This document shows positions 14,040 through 25,415 of a DNA stretch of 64,000 nt, in pieces. The notes beneath the pieces were generated by a model. That model saw only the letters and a program-made list of their open reading frames with translations, was not told the origin of the DNA and searched no databases. Position 1 is the first letter of the stretch. Every line of letters starts with the position of its first letter. The translations under genes were made by a program, and so were the position numbers. The DNA is from Gnetum montanum. Taxonomy: Eukaryota; Streptophyta; Gnetopsida; Gnetales; Gnetaceae. Where the stretch lies: assembly GCA_015680685.1 (NCBI GenBank), contig MNCI01030164.1, positions 126,841-190,840 of the forward strand, written 5' to 3'.

Positions 14040-16095
14040 AAAAAGAGTAGTTTAGAAATGGTTATGGTATTTTTGGCTTACATGGATGAGAAACCTCCAC
14101 ATAAAAAATAATCTATGTATTCATCTAGGTTGCCTAATCATGCAAATGTAAAAATGGCTTTGGTATTTTAGGGATGAATGGCTAATAAAACTCAACATCC
14201 ACATAAATAATCATATTTTCATGTTTTGTAAATTGTGAACATTTTGTAAATTTTTATTTTGAAAATACATATAAATGGAGTTATCTAAGGTTGCTCAATT
14301 GAATAACCTAAAAAACAAATAAAACATAGAATGAATTTTTGAAGAGTAGTTACCACATTGACACTGAAAAAGAGTAGTGTAGAAATGGTATTGGTATTTA
14401 AGGAATGCATGAATAATAAACCTCCACATAAACAATCATATGTATATTCATGTAATATATATGATCATGGAAGTCAAGAAATGGTTTTGTTATGTTGGGG
14501 ATTCATGGATAAGAAACTCAGAAACCATAGAATTTATTTAGAAAAAGTATAGTTTATTATTAATTCATCTAGGTTGTTTGATCATGCATACGTAGTACTG
14601 GCTTTAGTATTTCAAGGATGCATGAACAATAAAGCTATACATAAATAATCATATGATTATGTGGTTATGAAATTTGGAGGATGCATAGATAAGCAACCTC
14701 TACATCAATAATCATATGTGTATTCATGTAGGTTTCCTTATCATCCAAGCTTACAAATGATTATGGTATTTTAGGGATGCATAGATGAGCAACCTAGAAA
14801 ATATCCAATATGTTTATAAAAAGTATTATTTATTGTTAATTCATGAGGGTTGTCTAATCATGCATGTCTAGAAATGAATATGTTATTTTGAGAATGAATA
14901 GATAAGAAACCACCACATCCATAATTATATATGTATTCATGTAGGTTGCTTGATCATGCAAGTCTAGAAATGGTAATAGTATCTCTAGCATACATAGATG
15001 AGCAACCTCCACATTAAAAATCATATGCATATTCATGTAGATTTTCCCATCATGCAAATCTATAAATGGTTATGGTTTTGTAGATGCATAGATGAGAAAC
15101 CTAAAAATCATCTATTATCTTTATAAAGAGCATTGTTTATTATTAGCTCATGTAGTTTGTCTGATCTTTCATGTCTACAAATGGATTTGGTATTCAGGAA
15201 TGAATAGATGAGAAACCTCCACATCAATAATCATATGTGTATTCATGTAGGTTACTTGACTATGTAAGACTAGAAATGGTTATGGTATTTTAAGGGTGCA
15301 CAAACAAGCAACTTAAAAACCCATATAGTATGTTTATAAAGAGCATTATTTATTGTTAATTCATATAGGTTGGCTAATCATGCATGTCTAGAAATGGATT
15401 TAGTATTTTGGGAATGCATGGATATGAAAGCTTCACATCCATATTCATTTGTGTATTCCAATAGGATGCCTAATCATGCAAGTCTAGAAATATTCTTGGT
15501 ATTTCCAAGATGCACAAACAAGAAACCTTCACATCCTTAATCATATATATGTATTCCAATAGGTTGCCCAATTATGCATGTCAAGAAATAGATTTGATAT
15601 TTTAGGGATGCATAGATGTAAAACCTCCACATCTATAATCATTTGTATATTCCAGCATGATGGGTAATCATGCAAGTCTAGAAATGTTTTTGGTATTTTG
15701 TGAATTCATGGATGAACAATCTCCACATCCATAATCATGTGTATTCATGTAGGATACCCAATCATGTAAGTCTATAAGTGGTTTTGGTATTTTTTGGATT
15801 CATGGATGAGCAATCTAGAAACCATATGATATGTTTATAAAGAGTATGGTTTACTATTAATTCTTATCTATTTCTTGATCATGCATGTCTAAAAATGGTT
15901 GTCGTATTTTGAATATGCAAAGATGATAAAAATCTTCATCATCATATGTGTTTTCATGTAGGATGCCCAATCACACAACCTCTACATCCTTAATTATACA
16001 TGTGTATTCCAATAGGTTGTCTGATCATGAAAGTCTAGAAATAATTTTGGTATTTTCAAGATGCAGTAGCAAGTAACATAGAAATAATCCATATA
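14040..16095 (+). repeat. Tandem array of about 96-bp and 117-bp monomers
   Basis: The landmark CATGCAAGTCTAGAAATGG recurs near 14864, 14960, 15056, 15170, 15268, 15386, 15480, 15577, 15676, 15768, 15885 and 16033, with weaker copies back to 14050. Spacing is usually 92-99 bp but 114-118 bp in a second monomer type. The long type carries an extra block (ATGTTTATAAAGAG) and is followed by GCATGTC rather than GCAAGTC. No coding potential was seen. This is a decayed satellite-like array with two monomer classes. Confidence 0.9.
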
Positions 16096-16499
16096 AAAAT
16101 AATGCATATACAACAAGATCATCATGATTGATCCATAACATCATACCTATCATTCTAAGTCTTTTCACCTAGTTGGTCATTAGTGAATGATCTAATTGTT
16201 ATCTTACTCATGCACCTAAGCTTGTGGAATGCATAGGTGAGCAACCTAGAAATCATTCATATAAAGATAATCCATATACACCAAGTCCTGGATGATCATT
16301 TTACTATCCTAACTTTCTTTCATTTCATTCACACTCTATGGGAACTTTTACACTACTAATTATATGATAGCCATCATTATGAATCTTGTTAGTTATATCA
16401 TCAATGTATACATTTATAAAGTTCACTTTATCTACACTATTACTTAAGTTATATTGCAAGATCTATTAATTGATAGTATCATTCAAAATGTCAAAATGC

Positions 16500-19400
16500 A
16501 AATGAATACTCTTGAATCATGGTATATGGCTAATATGAATCCAAAATGAAGATACAACGATGCTCATATTTTCATAGAAACCCTGCATAGCAATTTTTTT
16601 GATGATGAAGAAATTGTTATTATAGCTTGTGTTAAGAATAATGACATCATATCCATTTAATTTGAGAAGTTAGTTTCTTTCACAAATACAATACTTCATG
16701 GTGGCCAATTCCTTTTTGGAATACTAGATATGAAATTAATCATATCATTTGCTGCTATAAGAAGGGTATGAAATAGAAAGAATTAAGTTAGAATTTACTA
16801 AGCATAAGGTTGTAGCATTTGTAAAGAGGTTCCTTCAATAGAAAGGGATGATGAGAACATCATCAATTACTTTGTATATGAAGAATCATATAAATCAACT
16901 CTATAATTCATATAATGAGCTTCTTTTAACACATCAATTGTGATCTCTATCGATTCATCTTACAGAATCTATTAAGGAACCATCCATAATCACTTCATTT
17001 AAATAAAAAAAATTAAAGTCATGAAGTAAAATAGAAGTTCAAGTTGCAAAAAAAGGAATCAAGATAGTAAAGATGCAAATGGATAATTTTCACCCTAATT
17101 TCTTAATAAGCTTTAGATGAAAATTAACCAATGGAATCAGACACTTAACAAGTTTAGAGTTAGGATTATGAGTATGAAGTATCTTGAGGATCTTCATTCC
17201 TTAATGACAAAGAATCTTGTTGCTATTGTGCATAATTCTATATTAATGGCCTATAGGGTTTCCTGGTGTAAGAACTTTATACTAGAAAATGAAACTAAAG
17301 TCAATACTAAATATGTATATTTTTGGATTATAGATAAGCATTACTCAATTCATGTAGTCAAGATTTTACTAATGAAAGATGATTTGGAGTAGGCTATTAA
17401 TAATTTTTATCAAGTTTGTTATGCCAGGCTTTTCAAAGCATAGACACCAGTTTCAATAATTACAAAGATTTTTTATTCTCAAATTCATATACAAGTAACA
17501 AGATACAATCTATCATACATAAAGATGCTAAGACATACAAGAAGCTATCTATCACAAATAACATTTGTAAAGTATCAATTAGAGGAATATCTAAAGAACT
17601 AGAGCCTATTTACGATGGCCTTAAATTTATATTCAAGGAAGTTAGTAATATTGATTTCATATCATAAGGACTATAAGTATACTCATAGATTATTAATGAC
17701 TTTTTATGTTATGTTTCTTGTTTCTTAACCTATAGTATACCAAAATTAAAGGTGCTATAAGAAAGAAAAATCATTCTTCATGTAGATGATGCATTCTTTA
17801 AGTGGAATGAATTATTCACAATGTATCAAATTAGAGCATTGCAGTTCTATTCCATGATTTCATTAGACAAAAGAATTTAAGTGTAAATTTTTTCTACCTA
17901 CTATTAGATTTGCACCTACATGAAATTGAAAAATGTACTAATATGATACTAGGTGGAGAGATGTGCTACAAACATCTCAAGGAAAAGGATGAGCATTGTA
18001 AATCAATAATAAATAAATTGATCACATTAGAATAGATATACAACTAGATGAAGTTCTCACATTCATTAAAACTAGCTCTTGTACAATTTTTTATTGGTAA
18101 AGATTCATTGGTTGAACAATGCATAGACCTAAATGTGGATAACGTCTACACCCAAGTATTTGAATTGTAATAATTTAACATTTATTAGTAAAATTTCATC
18201 ATATAAAAATTATGTTTCAAAATATATTAATTTATAAATATGAATTTTATTATAGGTATTCAATTGATAATTATATATTTTCAAGAGTCTACTTGGCAAT
18301 GTAGAGTTTTTTAAAGGCAAACTAAGACTTAAGCCTTTAATTTACTTAATGCTTCATCAACACTTGAAATATCTAACTTCAAAGAAAACAATGATCATAA
18401 CCATTCATAAAATTGATAGTTTTTTCTAACTATACAAAAAATATAGAGTTCATAGACATTACATTGCAAAAATATGAAAAGAAATTCTCCTCCATGGTGA
18501 AATCGATCATCTATTATCTCATGAATTTTGAAAACATAACAATTAAAGATTCTCTTTTTTTTTTAAGATTTTATTTGAATTTGTTTAAAGGATAATTGCT
18601 ATGTTCTCTAGAGTAGTTATAAATATTGACATGAAGAAATATCTAAATGAAATATTATTATAGGTAGCTAATTAACTCCATATTAATCCAAGATAAAATA
18701 ATTATAAAGAGTATCTTCTTCATCATATTATTATTCTATTGCAATAGCTTACTTAGAAGATTACATGCATACAAAGACATCAATGTTATACCTATGCATG
18801 ATGATGACCTACATTGCTTCTTATGGTTTGCAATAGCAAAGCTATTAAATGTGATGGATGAGAATTCATTTAATGTTAAATATGCTAAAGAGAAATAGTG
18901 GAATACTCTAGCAATTAAAGATGTATATAAGGACATAGTTGTCAGTTTGAAAGATAGGTTAACTAATAAAGTACATGAAGCTATAATAAAGAAAGCCTAT
19001 AATTTGTTACAATTAATATTTATTGAAATATCTTTATTGTTAATAATACATTTATCATAAATAGGAAACTTATGTCTTAGATGATAATGACAAGTAAAAT
19101 CAACAAAATGAACCCAAAGGTGATGATGTTTCAAAACAAATGGCACTTCTAATTCCTTATTTAAATTTTATTTTATATTATAAACATAATATGGTATTGT
19201 TTACTAATACTAGAAATTCAAGATATGAAAGGAAAGGAAGGTGAGGAGGAGACATAAGATCAAAAGGGTCAAAGCTCCAAAAATGATTATGATAATAAAG
19301 AAGAAGTAGAAATAGATGAGAACTTCATAGGTTTATATGTTTATTGAAGTAATTAATGTGAAATAAAATTTCTTTAGTGAGCTACTAAGCTAAACTTTTC

Positions 19401-20600
19401 AATTCTACTTTTTTATTTAGAAAATCTATTTTAAAATCCTTAGACAAAGCATACCAAGTAGAATCTGTACAAGAAAATGTAAGATAACTCTAATATAGTA
19501 TGTATAAATTTAATCCTTAATAATTCATTAAATAATTGTTATAAATGATTCTATTATCTGTATTTTAGGGAAAAATTCCACCATCAATGAAGGTTCCAAA
19601 AAAAGTTAGTGCAAAAGCATCAAAGAAATAAAAAAACAATGCATTGAGACCAAATTTGAAAAATAATTTTATATTAATACATGTGCTTAATATTATATAT
19701 AATTTTTTGTAGGTTCGTAAAAATGAGAGTGAGAGTTCTATGAACAGTCCTGATAAACAAAGTATGATTTTGTATTTCACTTTATCATGTCATTTTAAAT
19801 TAGAAAAATTATAAAGTTATCATATTTAACGATACGTTTCTTATAGTAATAATATTATGTTAATTCATTTTTAATATCTATCCTCTTAACATAGTTCTAA
19901 TATGTCTAACATGTGTCCTTTAATTTTTGTCAATTAGACAAATTACAAGAAATATTTTGAAGACACAGTGAAGTCAAAATTTATAATGCATTATGTTTGC
20001 CAAAATACTATGATGAGGTATTAGTTTTGATGGCTAACTATACTATCACAAGAAAGAATTTAAGAAGTTTAAGACTAAAATAAGAGATATAAGATACAAT
20101 ATTCAAATACTATTTTAAAAAGATGTAATTAATTTTGGAATTTCATTCAACATATTATTGTTTTGATCCATCATTATTATCCAAATTGAGTAGAACATAT
20201 AAAGTGGAATATGAGGAGTTGAAATTAAGAAAAATCCTTGATTCATCAAGGAGGCATTACATTTAATACCTACCAAAACATATTTTTTCCAATAAACATC
20301 AAGATTAGAAGAAGTATGTTTCACTAGGTTTTTATTTTTGTTAATATCTTAGCAACTGCAATATGAATCATGGATCCTCTTCATAGTAATATTGAATTTA
20401 GTAAGAAAATTGATATTATTTACAAGTATCTTGAGGAGGAGCATACTCTGTAGAATAGAGAGGATAAATTTTATTCAGAAATATGAAAATAATTATTTCA
20501 AAGAAATATATTATGGCAAATAAATTGATATGACTATGATGTTTATGTCTTGCTTTATGTAATACACATTATAAATAGAAGATAAATATCATTAAGGGCA
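16500..20600 (+). pseudogene. Decayed element with Ulp1/C48-peptidase-like segment
   Basis: Readable plus-strand blocks occur at 17117-17392, 17416-17667, 17760-18170, 18410-18595 and 18740-18960, separated by AT-rich stretches with splice-like ends (for example TTATTATAG before 18257 and TGTATTTTAG before 19569). Near 20357-20400 a block resembles the HW-led strand of Ulp1/SENP peptidases (WILFIVILNLV), with a one-base frame break at the expected His-Trp. At about 20500-20580 WQIN-YDYDVYVLLYV matches the Q...DCGVFV catalytic segment, with Cys and Gly changed to Tyr and Asp by G-to-A changes. Ulp1-like domains are carried by several plant DNA transposons (MULE and CACTA-type). The host element class is not established, and the upstream blocks match no family I know. 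Confidence 0.45.
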
Positions 20601-22233
20601 CCAAATGTACTAATGTATAGAAGAAGAAGAATCTTATGCAATATATTAAATATCTCTGAGTAGCATACAAGATGGTTATAATGTTAAATAACCTTCTTTA
20701 ATTCCATGTTGTTATTTCCCATTTAACAAGTTTATTAGTCATATTAACATTTTTAATATTTATTTTTTCATGTTTATTAACATGCATATTGTAATTTTTA
20801 ATATGCATTATCAATATGTTTACATTTAAAAATCAACTTTTATATATCTTAAATTGAAATTACAATATGATTAGCTAATGCACATATTGTGAATGCTTAT
20901 AGATATAAATGAGAAAATAGAAAGAAGAAAAATATTCATACTAAACATAAATAGGATACTTGTAATGGACGTACATTTTTCAAATCCAAAAGTACTAAAG
21001 ATGTTCATAAGAAAATATGATGTCATGCTAAGGAAAAAGTACTACTATATTTGACCTGCTATGCATGAGTTTCTTACTCAATTGAAGAAGGATTTGAATA
21101 TGCATTCTAGTCTTCAGCTCAATCAAGTACTATAGAAAGATTAACAAATTACCTTATCAAGGATCTTGATGAAAAACCTAAAATCACTTGGTATCAAAGA
21201 CAATATAAAAATATTTATTTAAAAGGAAATATTCTTTCAATTTTTCAAAAGCCTTTACAATATTTCTTCAAAATTAGGGTAATCATTACAAATCATAGGT
21301 ACTAAGGAATTGTATAGATGATCATCTACTTAGGAAGTTACTACCATCTACTGTAAATCCTATTAGTGATTAATTTAGCATTGATGAATTATTACATTCC
21401 AATGTATAACTTGTAAATATTATTGAATGTTTTTATTTTGAATTATGATAGAAAATGAATCAACTTCTTGAGAAGTTATTTATGGCCTCATTGTTAATCT
21501 TATTTATGATCAATTTATTACCATTGTGGAACTTTTAGCAATTAATTTATAGCTTTATAATCATATTGAACATCTTAATATAGATATTCAATACTATCTT
21601 TTTAGTAATTTAAAATATTAAATTAATAAATCTCTTAATGAAAATTATGCATGACCACAACATAATCCTCAATTTAATAAATATTTAGATAGTTGTTCAT
21701 GACACTAGGATACTTGATAATTAAAGCATAATGAAAGCATTAATACTTAACTAAAATATTTTGTAAACCAATTTAAGCTAGAAAGATAAATAAGGTTTAT
21801 TATATCATAATAGAAAATACCAACTAGAAGAATGTAAAACACTAATTTTTATAATAATGTAGTAATGTCAATTGTATAATGAATTTAATATGCTATGTTT
21901 TACTATAATTCAAAAGTTTGAAAGGAAAATATTCCAAATATAATGAAAACCTCCTAATTTATTTTCTACTTTTCCATAATATATATTCATATTAAGACAT
22001 ATTAATGTAAGGATGGAAGAAATTTTAATAGATCATGTTCCTGAAGAAATGACATGAAATTATATGTTTATTTATTTAGGACCATTTCTTTTAATTTTAA
22101 TTAAATATGTTTTCTTATCTTCCATCCCCTAATGATACATAAAGTATCACCATGAATAATTCAACAGTAAACTACAGAATGATTTTTTCTAGAACTAAAG
22201 GTATGATAATTTCTTCAAATTAGAAAGGTTTTG
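20601..22233. other. AT-rich flank of the nested gypsy element
   Basis: A short readable plus-strand block (about 20900-21250) may be the tail of the preceding decayed element; I cannot identify it. The segment ends at the AATGA target site of the gypsy insertion. Confidence 0.4.
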
Positions 22234-22238
22234 AATGA

Positions 22239-23082
22239 TGATGAGGACATCACCTAGATTTTGTGTAATCTTAAATGCATTATTGTGTGTGTGTGCACTT
22301 TCTTGTATATGTTTCCTTGTATCTTGTGAAGTTTGGAAGGTACTTGGAAGATTTTGGGACCAATGGAAATTTGTTTGATACATTTGGGCTTTAGGCTAGG
22401 CATCTTAGCATCATTCATACTAGCATAAATGATGTCACATGGTAACAAAAGACATCTTACTAGGCTATTAGGACATCTTTTTCCATGATAAGACATCTTA
22501 CAAGGACCTAAGGATGTCTTTTGTACTAAGCACAGTCTCAAGTAAGATGTCTTCTTATGCATGATTACACACTTAGGAAAGACATCTTTCAAATCCAAGA
22601 ATGTCTTTTTTGAATAGACAAAACATATTAATTTGTATTTTCAAATGCTATGAAAGGTGAAAGATCATACAAAAAAGCTATAAATAAGTTTTCAAGTTAT
22701 GAGTTTGAACAAGAGAACTATGAGGGTTGAGGAGTTGAGAGAGAGAGAGAGAGAGAGATTTGAGAGGTCTCTTGAGATCTTGCAAGGAATTTGAATGAGA
22801 GACAGGGAAGAGTACTTGAGAGAGATTATGAGAATCTCTTATAAGTATTCTTTCTTGAGCTTTGACTCCATTGTGAATAATTAATATTTGAGAGATGACA
22901 TGTCTAGCTTCTATGATCCTTGGGAAAGATTTGATTGGAGTTTGGCTTCTCATCATTGATGTATTTCTTTATATTTTGAAATTTCTATTACTAAAAGAAA
23001 TAATTTTATCTATGTCCTTATGTTCTTCTTGTCTTCTAAGCTTAATTTGATTAGAAGGATCTATTAAGGTAGGCTCTTATCA
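22239..23082 (+). repeat. 5' LTR of the nested gypsy element
   Basis: It begins TGATGAGGACATCACC and ends CTCTTATCA, and matches 31361-32273 throughout. The U3-like part carries a cluster of AGACATCT/AGATGTCT motifs (22437-22620). It also contains a (GA)n run at 22737-22758. A primer binding site follows after two bases. Confidence 0.92.
22737..22758. repeat. (GA)n microsatellite
   Basis: About eleven GA dinucleotides inside the 5' LTR. The 3' LTR has only a short AGAGAGAAAG here, so the run expanded after insertion or contracted in the other copy. Confidence 0.9.
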
Positions 23083-23084
23083 AA

Positions 23085-23097
23085 TTGATACTAGAGC
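23085..23097 (+). other. Primer binding site (initiator tRNA-Met type)
   Basis: TTGATACTAGAGC sits just after the 5' LTR end. It matches 10 of 13 bases of the usual plant initiator-Met site TTGGTATCAGAGC; the three differences are all transitions. Confidence 0.8.
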
Positions 23098-23389
23098 ACT
23101 TGGTTTAGAGGTTTCCATAGTTCAATTAGAGATCTTCATCAAGCTTTTAAAGAATTTTAAATCTTTACAACCACTTATGGTTTGAAGAACCTCATATTGG
23201 TAAAGATTTCTTGAATGTTATAAGGTTAACTTTCTTTTTAATAATTAGGCATCCATTTACTTAAAAGGATTTACAATTTTTGTTATTGTTTAGTACATTG
23301 TTACATTAAATTGAAAGGAATTTCTTGAAGGTCTCATCTTGTTTCTTTAATATTTTACCTTTAGATTTATAGAAGGCAAGGCTAGCAAG

Positions 23390-23912
23390 AAGAAGATAAA
23401 TCAAGATCTTGGACAAGAGGTTTAAGAGCTTAAAGATTCATTTAAGGATTTTATGGTTTAAATGTAAGAATTTCTTTCCAAAGTAATGGTTAACAAGAAT
23501 AAAGATTTTGAAGAAACTTAAAAAATAAGTAAAATGAAGATTAAAGAAGAAAATCCTTTTTCATATATGCAAAGATTAAGAGGAAGACTTGATTAAAGAA
23601 CTCCAAGTAAATATTTTAAGAAGTTCTTCATGTAGATATCCCTATCTTCAAAGGTGTTTAGTGTATATATTTTATTCTTTCTTAGCTTAGAATTATGAAT
23701 AAGTATTTTATTGTTGAGTAACATTTTAGTGAGTCCATGACTCATTTTGTTGAAAGCAAACTTAAAGGATTGGTAGCCAAATGGTGGAACAAGAAATTGT
23801 CAAGTACTTTGAACATGGAAGGACTATTTCAAATTGAAAAATCATGGAATTCATGCAATAGAAAAAGTTTTAAAATAAATCCTTCAATCATGAAGCCATC
23901 AAGAAGTTGAAA
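23390..23912 (+). pseudogene. Gypsy gag, 5' part (before the LINE)
   Basis: This is a decayed N-terminal and central gag. The most legible block is 23740-23800, THFVESKLKGLVAKWWNKKL, corresponding to the conserved LKG-A--WW segment of gypsy capsid. The reading continues as FNHEAIKKLK up to 23912, where the LINE interrupts it. It resumes in the same frame at 29738 (FLR), because the 12-bp target site AAGAAGTTGAAA encodes KKLK on both sides. Stops and frameshifts are frequent. Confidence 0.8.
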
Positions 23913-23958
23913 AAAAATCCTTTTAACAGGAAATGAGATCTTTGATTTTCTGAACATC

Positions 23959-25088
23959 ATGAGTGTCCAAGGAGCAGCGGCGGGTACAGAGGATCAAGGA
24001 ACAACGGTGGGCGCGGAGGGTCAATGGGTGGAAGTTAGCGTGACGGCCACAGAGGAGCCCAATGTAACCCGAACGACAGTGTTGGAGGAGAGGCAGAAGA
24101 CCTAGGATTTCGACGAGTGCTCCAGGGATGGTGCTACGTTAAGGATCAAAGTCAAGCACCCTGCCACGGACACCCTAGAAAGATTGGAGCATAGCCTGAT
24201 TGGAAAATTTGTGTCAGAAGGGGCGTGTCCACGCATAGATCTGATCTGGCATTGGACTCGAGCAATGTGGATGCTAGACACGGTGATGGTTAAGTGCCTG
24301 GTGGAGGACCACCTCCTTTTCTGTTTCACCTTGCTGGAGGAATGAGAGAGAAGCCTAGTGGGGGGACCTTGGTTTTACAGGGCAAGGGGTTTGGCTCTAG
24401 CGCCCTGGCGCCCGGGAGCACATGAGGACCTGATGCTATTTGAATGGGCACCTATTTAGGTGAGGCTGCATGGTCTCCCCCTTGAATACTAGTCGATAGA
24501 GTTCATACATTCACTTACCGAGTTGTTCGGCGAGTTTATCAAGTTCGACCATTTCACCGCGGCAATGGATCGTCTGGGTTTTGTGTGGTTCTACGTGTGG
24601 TGGCCCCTCCAATCCATGGAGCCTGTCAAGGAGCTAGTGCTGGACACAGACCTCAATAATAAGTGAGTCTGGGTCCATTTTGAAAATCTGCCGATGGAGA
24701 AACAACCTCCACCGCTGGTCACCTGGATGGGGGGCGACCTGGCCCATCATGACTATAACACATCCACCATGGACAACAGGTGGTATCTCATAGGAAAAAA
24801 AGGCTGAGTGGCAAACTGGAAATCTCATGTGCCCAATAGTGGGACTTGGCATACCAGGGGGGACCTCTCCACCGAGAGCGGCCCCCACATGCTGGCGGGT
24901 CTCAGGGTAAGGCCGAGGCTAATGGTCGGTCACTTTTTGATTTCGGAAAGTTGCCAGAAAGAGCAATAGTGGACACACGTGGGGAAGGGCAGGCGGAGGC
25001 CGGACAAGAAGCCAAGCCAAGTCTGGCAAGTAAGCCCTATTTTAATGCCCTGATAGGGGCTGGTGCCTTGGGCCCCGCGGTCACCTAG
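23959..25088 (+). pseudogene. LINE ORF1 (DUF4283 nucleic-acid-binding protein)
   Basis: The frame opens at ATG 23959 (MSVQGAAAG). The central region 24160-24690 matches the plant DUF4283 domain: LIGKFVSEG, LVGGPWFY, LALAPWRPG, WVRLHGLPLEYW-like (with TAG in place of the Trp codons), FIKFDHFTAAMDRLGFVWFYV. This protein is the gag-like RNA-binding partner of ORF2 in plant L1 elements. In-frame stops occur at about 24103, 24343, 24457, 24490 and 24661; most are explained by TGG to TAG/TGA or CAG to TAG. I could not see an intact CCHC knuckle downstream; the C-terminal part is poorly conserved and its end is approximate. Confidence 0.85.
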
Positions 25089-25415
25089 AAGGCAAGCATC
25101 CAGACAAGGACCAAGTTAAAGTAGGGCTGTTACGAGTCACCCTACACCCCTGCTTCAGAGGGAAGGTCCTTCCAGTGGGAGAATGTCTCCACTGCCAGTT
25201 ACGGACTGGATTAACATTAGTCACAGTTCGACATGGCCTAAACCCCCTCCCGGGGGGAAGGGGATACTACGCAAATAGGGGATGATGGTAGCCCATCCAG
25301 TGGCCAAGATTGGCCACCCTGACAACAGCACCCACTGACATAAGGCTACACAACTATTCGTCGATTTGGGAGTGCAACCCACACTCTAGGAGGTTTACAA
25401 CCGACAAGCGTCTCC

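Noticed and set aside
8844-16095. CRISPR-like array
   Set aside because: Repeats are contiguous, long and diverged, without unique spacers, and the context is plant nuclear DNA.
22254-22598. Minus-strand 114-codon open frame
   Set aside because: It lies entirely in the gypsy 5' LTR, and the matching part of the 3' LTR does not preserve it.
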